Below, piece after piece: positions 8,515 through 15,408 of a DNA stretch of 46,380 nucleotides. Both the position numbers and the translations under genes were made by a program. The stretch covers positions 22,041 to 68,420 of the forward strand of contig JAPSJV010000014.1 of NCBI GenBank assembly GCA_031178005.1. Reading direction: 5' to 3'. This DNA comes from Pseudarthrobacter sp. GTDB taxonomy: Bacteria; Actinomycetota; Actinomycetes; Actinomycetales; Micrococcaceae. The notes below the pieces were generated by a model. The model was not told the origin of the DNA and did no database searches. It worked only from the letters and a program-made list of their open reading frames with translations. Each line of letters starts with the position of its first letter. Position 1 is the first letter of the stretch.

Positions 8515-9267
8515 TCAGGCCGGATAACCCGCAGGGGCGGCACGCATGTGGACACGGTGCCGGTGGACGCGGCGGGCCACCACCAGTCCGGCAGCAGCCA
8601 TTCCCAGCGTCACCGGGTAGGCCATCAGCCGTTCCAGCAACCCCGGCAGCGGAACGTCCAAGGAGGTCACGGCACCCGTAATGAGGGCCGCCACGGACAC
8701 CACGCCACAGCCCAGCAAGAACCATGCCCACGTAGTTTGCCTTAGCCACAGGAATCCCAGGACCAGCAGCGCCAGCGCACCCGCCAGGAAATACGCCACC
8801 GCTCCGGCAAAGTGGATCCAGGACCCGGCATCTTCCGGAACCAGTCCCACCACCATGGTTCCCGCTCCTGCAGCCGCGGTCAGGAGCCGCACAGCGACGG
8901 CGGCAAGCCATGGCTTCCAGCGGGCGGGCGCCACCAAGATACCTGCCCGGGCGGCAACACACAGCAGCCCGGAGGAAAGCAGCAGCGCGCCCAGCAGCAT
9001 GCCCAGGCCCTGAACCACAAAGGACGCGTTCATCAGCCAGTTCAGGGGCGAGCATACGTCCCGGCCGTCATAGATCCCGCAATGCCAGGCCCCCAGGTCA
9101 CTGATCAGCCCGGTCATCCTGCTGTACGGAACCGGCCCCACCCATGCCCCGATCACGGCTGCCTCCGCGGCGAAATACTGCAGGACGCTGAGGACGGACC
9201 ACGCACCGATGTACTGCCTGGTGGACGCGGTGTCGGGAATGTAGGCCACGGTGCCGGCTGGACTCAT
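8515..9267 (-). CDS. DUF998-like integral membrane protein
   Basis: 250 aa with about six hydrophobic segments. The N-terminal part resembles the DUF998 family: a first helix with WSVLSVLQYFAAEAAVIGAW, then SRMTGLISDLGAWHCG and NWLMNASFVVQGLGMLLGALLL. DUF998 proteins have six or so helices and no assigned biochemical role. The gene lies 115 bp upstream of the LacI-family regulator on the same strand and is divergent from the tRNA. Family membership is a judgement from the hydrophobic pattern and the NxxFVxQG-type segment. Confidence 0.75.
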   Translation of the reverse strand: MSPAGTVAYIPDTASTRQYIGAWSVLSVLQYFAAEAAVIGAWVGPVPYSRMTGLISDLGAWHCGIYDGRDVCSPLNWLMNASFVVQGLGMLLGALLLSSGLLCVAARAGILVAPARWKPWLAAVAVRLLTAAAGAGTMVVGLVPEDAGSWIHFAGAVAYFLAGALALLVLGFLWLRQTTWAWFLLGCGVVSVAALITGAVTSLDVPLPGLLERLMAYPVTLGMAAAGLVVARRVHRHRVHMRAAPAGYPA

Positions 9268-9337
9268 GGTTTGAGCGTAGTACGCCCGATACCTTGTATG
9301 CTGGTATCCGTGCCCGGGCCGATGTGCCCGGACACAG

Positions 9338-9410
9338 GCCCTCGTAGCTCAGTGGATAGAGCACGGCTCTCCTAAAGCCGGTGTCGTTGGTTCGATTCCA
9401 ATCGAGGGCA
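9338..9410 (+). tRNA. tRNA-Arg (anticodon CCT)
   Basis: A 73-nt cloverleaf. The acceptor stem is GCCCTCG paired with CGAGGGC plus discriminator A. The D arm is GCTC/GAGC, the anticodon stem CGGCT/AGCCG with loop CTCCTAA (anticodon CCT at 9371-9373), the variable loop GTGTC, and the T stem GTTGG/CCAAT with loop TTCGATT. The 3' CCA is not encoded. It reads the AGG arginine codon, rare in high-GC genomes. A weak promoter (TTGAGC, 17 bp, TTGTAT) can be drawn upstream of about 9300. Confidence 0.97.
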
Positions 9411-9411
9411 C

Positions 9412-9816
9412 TTGATCCCCAAGAATCCCCGCATCGTCGTCTCCGCAGTGTGCGTGTACAACGCCGACGGACACCTGCTCACCGTCCGCAAACGCGGCAC
9501 TGACAAGTTCATGCACCCGGGAGGCAAGCCGGAAGCCGGCGAATCCGCTGTTGAAGCCGCAGCCCGTGAACTGGCTGAGGAAGTGGGCATCCTTGTGTCC
9601 CCGGCGGACCTCACCCTCTTAGGCGTGTGGATCGCCGACGCCGCCAATGAGGCGGCCACGGACATCGAAGCAACGGTTTTCGCCGCTCCGGGTGTATGGG
9701 ACGCCGTGCCCTCAGCTGAGATCGCAGAGGTCCGCTGGCTGGACCTCAATGCAGCCCTCCCCGAGGATCTCGCTCCCCTGCTGACGGACCACGTCCTGCC
9801 GGCATTGAGGCGCTAA
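9412..9816 (+). CDS. NUDIX hydrolase
   Basis: 134 aa with a TTG start (MIPKNPRIVVSAVCVYN). A complete Nudix box, G-x5-E-x7-REL-x-EE-x-G-I, lies at about residues 38-60 (GKPEAGE, then RELAEEVGI). The family hydrolyses nucleoside diphosphates linked to another moiety; the substrate is not predictable here. The TTG is two bases past the end of tRNA-Arg. The only Shine-Dalgarno-like bases (GAGGG) belong to the tRNA acceptor stem. Later in-frame GTGs would remove the first beta strand of the fold, so I keep the TTG. It is convergent with the ABC exporter. Confidence 0.9.
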   Translation: MIPKNPRIVVSAVCVYNADGHLLTVRKRGTDKFMHPGGKPEAGESAVEAAARELAEEVGILVSPADLTLLGVWIADAANEAATDIEATVFAAPGVWDAVPSAEIAEVRWLDLNAALPEDLAPLLTDHVLPALRR

Positions 9817-9838
9817 GGCCCCCGCACATCCGCCAAAA

Positions 9839-9897
9839 CCTCCGTCGAGTGGTTAGACAATGCCGCTTTGGGGCGTTCTAAACGACGTTATCTCGCC
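9839..9897. repeat. Palindromic repeat family 2, copy A, overlapping the ABC exporter stop
   Basis: On the minus strand this 59-nt stretch aligns without gaps to 26574-26632, with about 48 identical positions. It starts GGCGAGATAA and ends CTCGACGGAG in both. This copy's inverted-repeat arms have diverged more than those of copy B. The final codons and TAG stop of the ABC exporter are read from its first 20 bases. Confidence 0.8.
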
Positions 9898-11830
9898 ACT
9901 CGGCATCCCGGGCAGGGTCCTCGGCAGCGTCTTCGGCGGCGTCCTCGACTACGGCCGTCGCCTCCGCGAACTGGGTCCTGTACAACTCCGCATAGCGTCC
10001 GGAGTCGGCCAGCAGCCCGGTGTGCGTGCCGCGCTCCACGATCCGGCCGTCCTCAATCACCAGGATGAGGTCGGCAGCGCGGATGGTGGAAAGCCTGTGG
10101 GCGATTACGACGGCGGTACGGCCTTCCAGCGCAGCCCCCAGCGCCGCCTGCACGGCTGCCTCGTTGGTCGAGTCCAGCGCGGCTGTCGCCTCGTCGAGGA
10201 TCACCACGCGGGGCTGGCCGATCAGCAGGCGGGCGATGGTCAACCGCTGGCGTTCACCGCCGGAGAGCCGGTAGCCGCGTTCACCCACCACGGTGTCCAG
10301 GCCGTCGGGCAAGGAGCGGATCATGGGTTCCAGCCGGGCCTGCCGGATGGCCTCCCACATCTGCTCTGGCGTGGCGTCCGGCCTGGCCAGGCGAAGGTTG
10401 GAGGCGATGGACTCGTGGAACAGGTGGCCGTCCTGGGTGACCATGCCCAGCGTCGCGCGCAGCGACTCGAAGGTGGCGTCCTGGACGTCCGTCTCCCGGG
10501 AGCCGACGCCCAGGCGCACGGCCCCGGAGTCGACGTCGTAAAGCCTTGCCAAAAGTTGGGCAATGGTGGATTTGCCGGCCCCGGAGGAACCCACCAGCGC
10601 CACAGTCTGCCCCGGTTCCACGCGGAAACTGATGCCGTGCAGCACTTCCTCGCCGCCGCGGGTATCCAGGGTGGCCACGTCCTCCAGGGACGCGAGGGAC
10701 ACCTTGTCCGCTGACGGGTAGGAGAATCGGACGTCGTCAAACTCCACGGAAACCGGACCCGGCGGAATGGCCACGGCGTCCGGCTTTTCCTGGATCAGCG
10801 GCTTCAGGTCCAGGATCTCGAACACCCGCTCGAAGCTGACCAGCGCGCTCATGATTTCCACCCGGGCGTTGGACAGCGCGGTGAGCGGCGCATACAGTCG
10901 CGTCAGCAACAGGGCCAGCACAACAACATCACCCGCGGCCAACTGCCCGGTGATGGCGTACCAGCCGCCCAGGCCGTAAACCAAGGCCAGCGCCAGCGCG
11001 GAGACCAGCGTCAGCGCAGTGACGAAGGTGAACTGCAGCATGGCGGTCCGGACGCCGATGTCCCGCACCCGGCCGGCGCGGACAGCAAACTCGTGCGATT
11101 CCTCATCCGGGCGGCCGAACAGCTTGACCAGAGTGGCTCCCGGCGCCGAGAACCGCTCGGTCATCTGGGTGCCCATGGTGGCGTTGTGCTCTGCAGCCTC
11201 GCGGCGCAGGTCCGCCAGCCGCGAGCCCATCCTGCGGGCCGGAATCAGGAAGGCCGGCAGCAGGATCATGGCCAGCAGCGTTACTTGCCAGGAAGTCCCC
11301 AGCATCACGATGAGCGTGAGGATCAGCGCGACAACGTTGCTGACCACCCCGGACAGCGTGCCGGCGAAAGCGGACTGCGCACCGATCACATCGTTGTTGA
11401 GCCGGCTGACCAGCGCACCGGTCCTGGTGCGCGTGAAGAACGCAATCGGCATCTTCTGCACGTGGTCAAAGACCCTGGTGCGCAGGTCCAGGATGACGCC
11501 TTCGCCGATCGTCGAGGAGAACCAGCGGCTCACCAGGCCAATCCCAGCCTCTGCGATGGCGACGCCCGCAATCAGCAACGCCAGCCGGATCACCTGGTCC
11601 GATCCGGACTTGGCCACGATCGCGTCAACAACCTGGCCGGCCAGCACCGGGGTGGCAACAGCCAGGAACGCCAGCACCACGGACAGCAGCACGAAGGCGA
11701 TCAGCTTCCCCTGGTGCGGCTTGGCGAAGCCCAGCACACGTTTCAGGGTTTCCTTGGAGAACGGCTTGGAGCCGCTCTTTGCCCGGGTGATGTTGTACAG
11801 CGACCCCCAGGCCACCCGTTCCATGCTCAC
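9878..11830 (-). CDS. ABC exporter, fused transmembrane and ATP-binding half-transporter
   Basis: 650 aa, the length of a half-size ABC exporter (MsbA/LmrA-like fold). It has an N-terminal six-helix transmembrane domain (about 45-340) and a C-terminal nucleotide-binding domain with Walker A GSSGAGKST, signature LSGGERQRL, Walker B VVILDEATAAL and an AHRLSTI H-loop. It is expected to form a homodimer in the membrane and export a drug or lipid; the substrate cannot be told. The start is GTG at 11828-11830, overlapping the ABC-F stop by four bases (an ATG two codons on is possible), so the two genes are coupled. Its last residues WRDNVV and stop come from a dispersed palindromic repeat. Confidence 0.94.
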   Translation of the reverse strand: MSMERVAWGSLYNITRAKSGSKPFSKETLKRVLGFAKPHQGKLIAFVLLSVVLAFLAVATPVLAGQVVDAIVAKSGSDQVIRLALLIAGVAIAEAGIGLVSRWFSSTIGEGVILDLRTRVFDHVQKMPIAFFTRTRTGALVSRLNNDVIGAQSAFAGTLSGVVSNVVALILTLIVMLGTSWQVTLLAMILLPAFLIPARRMGSRLADLRREAAEHNATMGTQMTERFSAPGATLVKLFGRPDEESHEFAVRAGRVRDIGVRTAMLQFTFVTALTLVSALALALVYGLGGWYAITGQLAAGDVVVLALLLTRLYAPLTALSNARVEIMSALVSFERVFEILDLKPLIQEKPDAVAIPPGPVSVEFDDVRFSYPSADKVSLASLEDVATLDTRGGEEVLHGISFRVEPGQTVALVGSSGAGKSTIAQLLARLYDVDSGAVRLGVGSRETDVQDATFESLRATLGMVTQDGHLFHESIASNLRLARPDATPEQMWEAIRQARLEPMIRSLPDGLDTVVGERGYRLSGGERQRLTIARLLIGQPRVVILDEATAALDSTNEAAVQAALGAALEGRTAVVIAHRLSTIRAADLILVIEDGRIVERGTHTGLLADSGRYAELYRTQFAEATAVVEDAAEDAAEDPARDAEWRDNVV

Positions 11831-13491
11831 TTTTGGCGCTCTCCGGTTCCTGCGAGTACTTCGGTGACCTGGCCGGCGTCGACATGCCAGTGGGTGTCCA
11901 AGCGGACGTTGGCAAGCAGCCGGCGGTCGTGGGTGACCAGCAGCAGCGCGCCGTCGTAGCTTTCCAGAGCTTCCTCAAGCTGCTCGATCGCTGGAAGGTC
12001 AAGGTGGTTGGTGGGCTCATCCAGGACCAGCAGGTTCACGCCGCGGGCCTGCAGCAGCGCCAGGGCTGCGCGGGTCCGCTCCCCCGGAGACAACGAATCG
12101 ACGCTGCGTCCGGTGTGGTCTGCCTTGAGCCCGAACTTGGCCAGCAGGGTGCGGACTTCTGCCGGGTTCATGTCCGTCAGGACGGCTTCGACGGCGTCGC
12201 CCAGCATCAGGTGCCCGGCCAGCAGGCCGCGGGCCTGGTCGATCTCGCCGACGGCCACCGAGGCTCCCTGCGAGGCTGCGCCCTCATCGGGTTCCTGCAC
12301 GCCCAGCAGGAGACGGAGCAGCGTTGACTTGCCTGCGCCGTTGGGACCGGTGATGCCGATCCGTTCCCCGGCGTTGAGCTGGAGGTTGACCGGGCCCAGG
12401 GTGAAATCGCCACGGCGGACGACGGCGTCACGCAGGGTGGCCACGACCGAACTGGACCGCGGTGCCTGGCCGATGCTGAACTGCAGCTGCCATTCCTTCC
12501 GCGGCTCCTCCACGACGTCCAGGCGGGCGATCCGGGATTCCATCTGGCGGACCTTCTGGGCCTGCTTCTCGGAGGATTCGGTACTGGCGGCCCTCCGGAT
12601 CTTGTCATTGTCCGGGCTCTTTTTCATTGCATTGCGGACGCCCTGGGAGCTCCACTCGCGCTGGGTGCGGGCGCGCTGCACCAGGTCCGCTTTGGTGGAA
12701 GCGAATTCCTCGTAGCGTTCGCGGGCGTGCCGGCGGGCGACTTCGCGTTCGGCCAGGAACGCCTCGTAGCCGCCGTCGTAGACGTTGACAGAGTTCTGCG
12801 GAAGGTCCAGCTCAACCACTGTTGTGACACAGCGTGCCAGGAACTCACGGTCGTGGGACACCAGCACCACGCCGCCGCGCAGGCCGCGCACGAAGGACTC
12901 CAGCCGCTCCAGCCCGTTGAGGTCAAGATCGTTGGTGGGCTCGTCCAGCAGCACTACGTCAAAGCGGCTCAGCAGCAGTGCGGCGAGCGCCACGCGCGCG
13001 GCCTGGCCACCGGACAACGCCGTCATTTCGGCGTCGGGGCCTATGTCCAGGCCAAGGTCCGCGAGCATGGCCGGGATCCGTTCGTCCAGGTCAGCGGCAC
13101 CGGAGGCCATCCAGCGGTCAAAGGCCAGCGCATAGGCGTCGTCTGCGCCGGGGGCACCGGAGCCAAGGGCTTCAGCCGTGGTTTCCATATCCACAGTTGC
13201 CTGGGCGCAGCCGGTGCGGCGGGCGATGTATCCGGCAATGGCTTCGCCGGGGATGCGGTCGTGTTCCTGGGGCAGCCAGCCGACAAACGCATCCGACGGC
13301 GCCAGGCTCACCGTGCCGCCCTGGGGTTCATCCACACCGGCGAGGAGCCGCAGCAGCGTGGATTTTCCTGCACCGTTGGCGCCCACAACGCCAACAACGT
13401 CACCCGGGGCGACAGTTAATGAGAGGCCGCTGAACAAGGAGCGGTGATCGTGACCGCCGGCAAGGTCTTTGGCTACGAGCGTTGCAGTCAT
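11827..13491 (-). CDS. ABC-F family ATPase (ribosome-associated type)
   Basis: 554 aa: two ABC ATPase domains and no membrane segment, the ABC-F arrangement. Domain 1 has GANGAGKST and LSGGQAARVAL plus DEPTNDLD. Domain 2 has GPNGAGKST, LSPGERTRAAL and DEPTNHLD. A charged linker of about 80 residues (ARERYEEFASTKADL onward) joins them. ABC-F proteins act on ribosomes, either as translation factors or by dislodging antibiotics; which applies here is not decidable from sequence. The ATG has AGAGGA upstream. It overlaps the following ABC exporter by four bases. Its leader carries a promoter, a strong hairpin and a 14-codon ORF, described separately, which suggests induction by translational stress. 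Confidence 0.94.
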   Translation of the reverse strand: MTATLVAKDLAGGHDHRSLFSGLSLTVAPGDVVGVVGANGAGKSTLLRLLAGVDEPQGGTVSLAPSDAFVGWLPQEHDRIPGEAIAGYIARRTGCAQATVDMETTAEALGSGAPGADDAYALAFDRWMASGAADLDERIPAMLADLGLDIGPDAEMTALSGGQAARVALAALLLSRFDVVLLDEPTNDLDLNGLERLESFVRGLRGGVVLVSHDREFLARCVTTVVELDLPQNSVNVYDGGYEAFLAEREVARRHARERYEEFASTKADLVQRARTQREWSSQGVRNAMKKSPDNDKIRRAASTESSEKQAQKVRQMESRIARLDVVEEPRKEWQLQFSIGQAPRSSSVVATLRDAVVRRGDFTLGPVNLQLNAGERIGITGPNGAGKSTLLRLLLGVQEPDEGAASQGASVAVGEIDQARGLLAGHLMLGDAVEAVLTDMNPAEVRTLLAKFGLKADHTGRSVDSLSPGERTRAALALLQARGVNLLVLDEPTNHLDLPAIEQLEEALESYDGALLLVTHDRRLLANVRLDTHWHVDAGQVTEVLAGTGERQK

Positions 13492-13503
13492 GGGTCCATC
13501 CTC

Positions 13504-13548
13504 TCACCAGCCCGAAGGCCAAGTGGCAGCCTGCCGGCGTCCGGGCAT
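13504..13548 (-). CDS. Candidate 14-codon leader peptide upstream of the ABC-F gene
   Basis: ATG at 13546-13548 begins MPGRRQAATWPSGW and stops at TGA 13504-13506, twelve bases before the ABC-F ATG. The stop overlaps the edge of the ABC-F Shine-Dalgarno. It contains two Trp codons. It starts four bases after the 3' arm of the hairpin at 13553-13597 and has no Shine-Dalgarno of its own. Translation is a hypothesis based only on position. Confidence 0.35.
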   Translation of the reverse strand: MPGRRQAATWPSGW

Positions 13549-13552
13549 AGAA

Positions 13553-13597
13553 GAACCCGCTGGTCCGGACTTGGGGGGTGTACGGACCAACGGGTTC
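13553..13597 (-). terminator. Terminator-like leader hairpin (candidate attenuator) of the ABC-F gene
   Basis: Arms 13553-13567 and 13583-13597 pair over 15 of 15 positions, including one G-U, with a 15-nt C-rich loop. On the minus strand the 3' arm is followed by TTCTTCTAT. The 5' arm begins at the predicted transcription start, so nothing but the leader is transcribed before it. Such placement suits attenuation more than gene-end termination. Confidence 0.7.
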
Positions 13598-13605
13598 GAC
13601 CATTA

Positions 13606-13634
13606 ATACTAGTCGACGGCAGCCCGCTCAGCAA
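13606..13634 (-). promoter_or_regulatory. Promoter of the ABC-F / ABC exporter operon
   Basis: On the minus strand TTGCTG (13629-13634), a 17-bp spacer and TAGTAT (13606-13611) match the sigma-A consensus. The predicted start is around 13599, at the foot of the leader hairpin. Confidence 0.7.
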
Positions 13635-13642
13635 ATCGCGGC

Positions 13643-13648
13643 TAAGAT
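13643..13648 (+). promoter_or_regulatory. Candidate -10 element of the tandem-HTH regulator gene
   Basis: TAAGAT on the plus strand, about 50 bp before the ATG at 13697, in the divergent promoter region shared with the ABC-F gene. No good -35 is seen at 17 bp. Confidence 0.35.
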
Positions 13649-13696
13649 CATGGCAATCGTCCGTTCAGCAATTACCTTCAGCAGAGAGTGTCCTTA

Positions 13697-14431
13697 ATGC
13701 CGCTTCCCGCCAAAGCGTTCCAGCGCTGGCTGCAAGGCATCGCCCCGGACACCAGCGCGGCGGACGTCTGCCGCGTCTCCGGAATCAAAAGGACCACGCT
13801 CGCCCAACAGATGGTGCGGGGCAAGGTTGCGGAATCCACTGTGGTGGCCATCAGCAGGGCCTTTGGGGCAAATCCGGTGGCAGCCTTGTCCACCTTCGAG
13901 GCGTACAACGCGCTGGCGGGGCCGCCTACCGTACCGTCGGTTGATGAACTGGTCAGCCAGATTTCCACCACTGACCTGCTGCGCGCCGTCCTGGCCCGTT
14001 CCGCCACCGAACCCGATGGGATCCCGACCGGGATTCCGCCCCTGGAGCCTGCTCCGCACGGTACCTCGGTGAAGAACTGGGTTGATGCGATTGACGACGG
14101 CGAGCTCCGCCACCGGGTGGCTGCTGCCACCGGAATTGCTCCGCAGAACTACTCGGCGCAGCTCACGGCCAACCGGCTGACGCCGGAGCTGGCCCTCGCT
14201 ACTGCGGAAGCCGCCGGCGCTTCCCCTGCCACAGGGCTGGTGGCCAGCGGGCTGATTACGGAAATTGAGGCGGGCTGGCATCCGGACGCCAGGCGTGCCG
14301 CTCTGAACAGCATGTCCGACGCCAGGCTGGTTGCGTTGGCCGGGGAACGGCTGCAAGCCCTGGGCCGCACCTTGCGGCGGCAGGAACAGGACCAGGAACA
14401 AACCGACATGATCTGGGAGAACCTCGGATGA
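13697..14431 (+). CDS. Putative DNA-binding protein with two tandem helix-turn-helix units
   Basis: 244 aa from the ATG at 13697 (MPLPAKAFQRWLQ), which has AGAGAG about seven bases upstream. An in-frame GTG three codons earlier lacks a site. Residues about 10-70 form an HTH-like unit (VSGIKRTTLAQQMVRGKV). A second unit at about 115-180 looks like a diverged copy (ATGIAPQNYSAQLTANRL), with the same following Ala-rich helix. Between them is a Pro/Gly linker. The C-terminus is a Gln/Glu-rich helix. I do not recognise a named family. It overlaps the next gene by four bases (ATGA), so it is translated together with a seven-helix membrane protein, which suggests a membrane-linked regulator. Confidence 0.85.
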   Translation: MPLPAKAFQRWLQGIAPDTSAADVCRVSGIKRTTLAQQMVRGKVAESTVVAISRAFGANPVAALSTFEAYNALAGPPTVPSVDELVSQISTTDLLRAVLARSATEPDGIPTGIPPLEPAPHGTSVKNWVDAIDDGELRHRVAAATGIAPQNYSAQLTANRLTPELALATAEAAGASPATGLVASGLITEIEAGWHPDARRAALNSMSDARLVALAGERLQALGRTLRRQEQDQEQTDMIWENLG

Positions 14432-15162
14432 TCACAACACTTCAGTGGGTGACGTTTACGGTGTGTGCTGCCGTCACCATCGCCAGGCTCCCCAGTGCGC
14501 TGCGCCGGCAGAACCGTGCGCTCTTTTATGTCTTCGCGCTCTTGACGGTTGCCATCCTGCTCAGCATCGAGGCGCCCTACCTCGCCATCGACCGCGCCCT
14601 GGGCGGCGTGAACGTGGCCAACCTCTTGCTGCGTTTTATCATCTTTGGGGCAATCTTCTTCGTTGGCGTGAAGATCACCAAGGGATTTGGGGCCACCAGG
14701 GAATACGGGCTCCTCACCGGCAAACCTGGCATCGCGGCGTTGGCGATCTGCAGTGCCGCCGTGATCGTTACATTCGTCATGATGGACACCCGCGGCTCGT
14801 CGGCCGGACTCGCACAGCTAAGCAACCAGGACGATCCCCATGCGGCGCTGTTGGAGTACTACGGTGCTGCCGGAAGACTGTATCCCTCTTATGTGTCCCT
14901 GATCCTGGTACCGGCCATGGTGCGGGCCGTTCGCAGCAGGCTGCCCTGGCTGGTGCGGCTCGGCGCGTTCCTGCTGTGCATCGGATCCGTCGCCATCGTC
15001 CTGACGTTGTCCTTTCCCTTTATGCCGCCCGAGCTTGGATATACGCAATTCATCATCAACTACACGGCCATCCTGTGCTTCGTCATCGGCTTGGCAGTGA
15101 TCTGGTTCGCGAAGCTCCATGCGGCCCGCCAACGCGGCAAAAAGTCATTTACCAAAAAGTAA
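14428..15162 (+). CDS. Seven-helix membrane protein coupled to the HTH gene
   Basis: 244 aa. About seven predicted helices, including LQWVTFTVCAAVTIARL, ALFYVFALLTVAILLSI, LLLRFIIFGAIFFVGV, GIAALAICSAAVIVTFVM, LVRLGAFLLCIGSVAIVL and INYTAILCFVIGLAVIWF, with a short basic tail. The hydrophobic layout recalls the membrane part of the actinobacterial MAB_1171c-like putative transporters often found next to HTH genes, but without their soluble C-terminal domain; this is an impression, not a proven match. The start overlaps the HTH stop by four bases. Function unknown: a receptor or transporter controlling its HTH partner is one possibility. Confidence 0.8.
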   Translation: MITTLQWVTFTVCAAVTIARLPSALRRQNRALFYVFALLTVAILLSIEAPYLAIDRALGGVNVANLLLRFIIFGAIFFVGVKITKGFGATREYGLLTGKPGIAALAICSAAVIVTFVMMDTRGSSAGLAQLSNQDDPHAALLEYYGAAGRLYPSYVSLILVPAMVRAVRSRLPWLVRLGAFLLCIGSVAIVLTLSFPFMPPELGYTQFIINYTAILCFVIGLAVIWFAKLHAARQRGKKSFTKK

Positions 15163-15170
15163 CCAACCAG

Positions 15171-15219
15171 GCTTTCACAAAATCATTAGACAGTGACATA
15201 ATCATGAATGTGTGAAAGC
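15171..15219 (+). promoter_or_regulatory. Promoter flanked by a 9-bp inverted repeat, upstream of the amino-acid ABC genes
   Basis: GCTTTCACA at 15171-15179 is the exact reverse complement of TGTGAAAGC at 15211-15219. TTCACA (15174-15179), 17 bp and CATAAT (15197-15202) can be read as -35 and -10. The left arm then covers the -35, and the right arm starts close to the transcription start, as an operator for a looped or spaced dimer would. Confidence 0.5.
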
Positions 15220-15261
15220 GCTCGAGCCGGGGTGTTGCGAACGGGGATAAATTCTTGCGCC

Positions 15262-15372
15262 ATGGCGAGCTTTTACGCACATTGGGGGGATGAGTGGTGG
15301 CGGGCCGTTGGGGACCCGCCCCCACTCAGCCTGTTTAACGGCCTGGACATTCGTCACCTGCCGTCCCAATGA
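15262..15372 (+). CDS. Candidate 36-codon leader ORF with tandem Trp codons
   Basis: ATG at 15262 begins MASFYAHWGDEWWRAVGD and ends at TGA 15370-15372, 36 bp before the binding-protein gene. Trp occupies codons 8, 12 and 13. There is no Shine-Dalgarno, but TAAATT (15248-15253) lies eight bases before the ATG, as for a leaderless start; alternatively it is read from the promoter at 15174-15202. Codons 12-13 fall in the 5' arm of the hairpin at 15292-15327. Whether it is translated is unknown. Confidence 0.4.
   Translation: MASFYAHWGDEWWRAVGDPPPLSLFNGLDIRHLPSQ
15292..15327 (+). terminator. Terminator-like hairpin inside the leader of the amino-acid ABC operon
   Basis: Arms 15292-15304 and 15315-15327 pair at 12 of 13 positions with a 10-nt loop; the stem is very GC-rich. 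Downstream bases are only moderately T-rich (AGCCTGTTTAACG). It lies inside the small ORF and ahead of the structural genes, as in an attenuator. Confidence 0.5.
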
Positions 15373-15396
15373 AGGCGCGGGACTCGGCGCCGTGGC

Positions 15397-15402
15397 TAAG
15401 AT
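15397..15402 (+). promoter_or_regulatory. -10 element placed for a leaderless transcript of the binding-protein gene
   Basis: TAAGAT lies six bases before the ATG at 15409, so transcription could begin at or next to the start codon. The gene has no recognisable Shine-Dalgarno, which fits. There is no good -35. Confidence 0.45.
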
Positions 15403-15408
15403 GACTCC

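Noticed and set aside
13400..13603. 67-codon ORF from the ATG at 13603 through the ABC-F leader hairpin
   Set aside because: Its ATG lies between the -10 element and the predicted transcription start, and the frame runs on out of phase into the ABC-F gene. The shorter 14-codon ORF fits the leader better.
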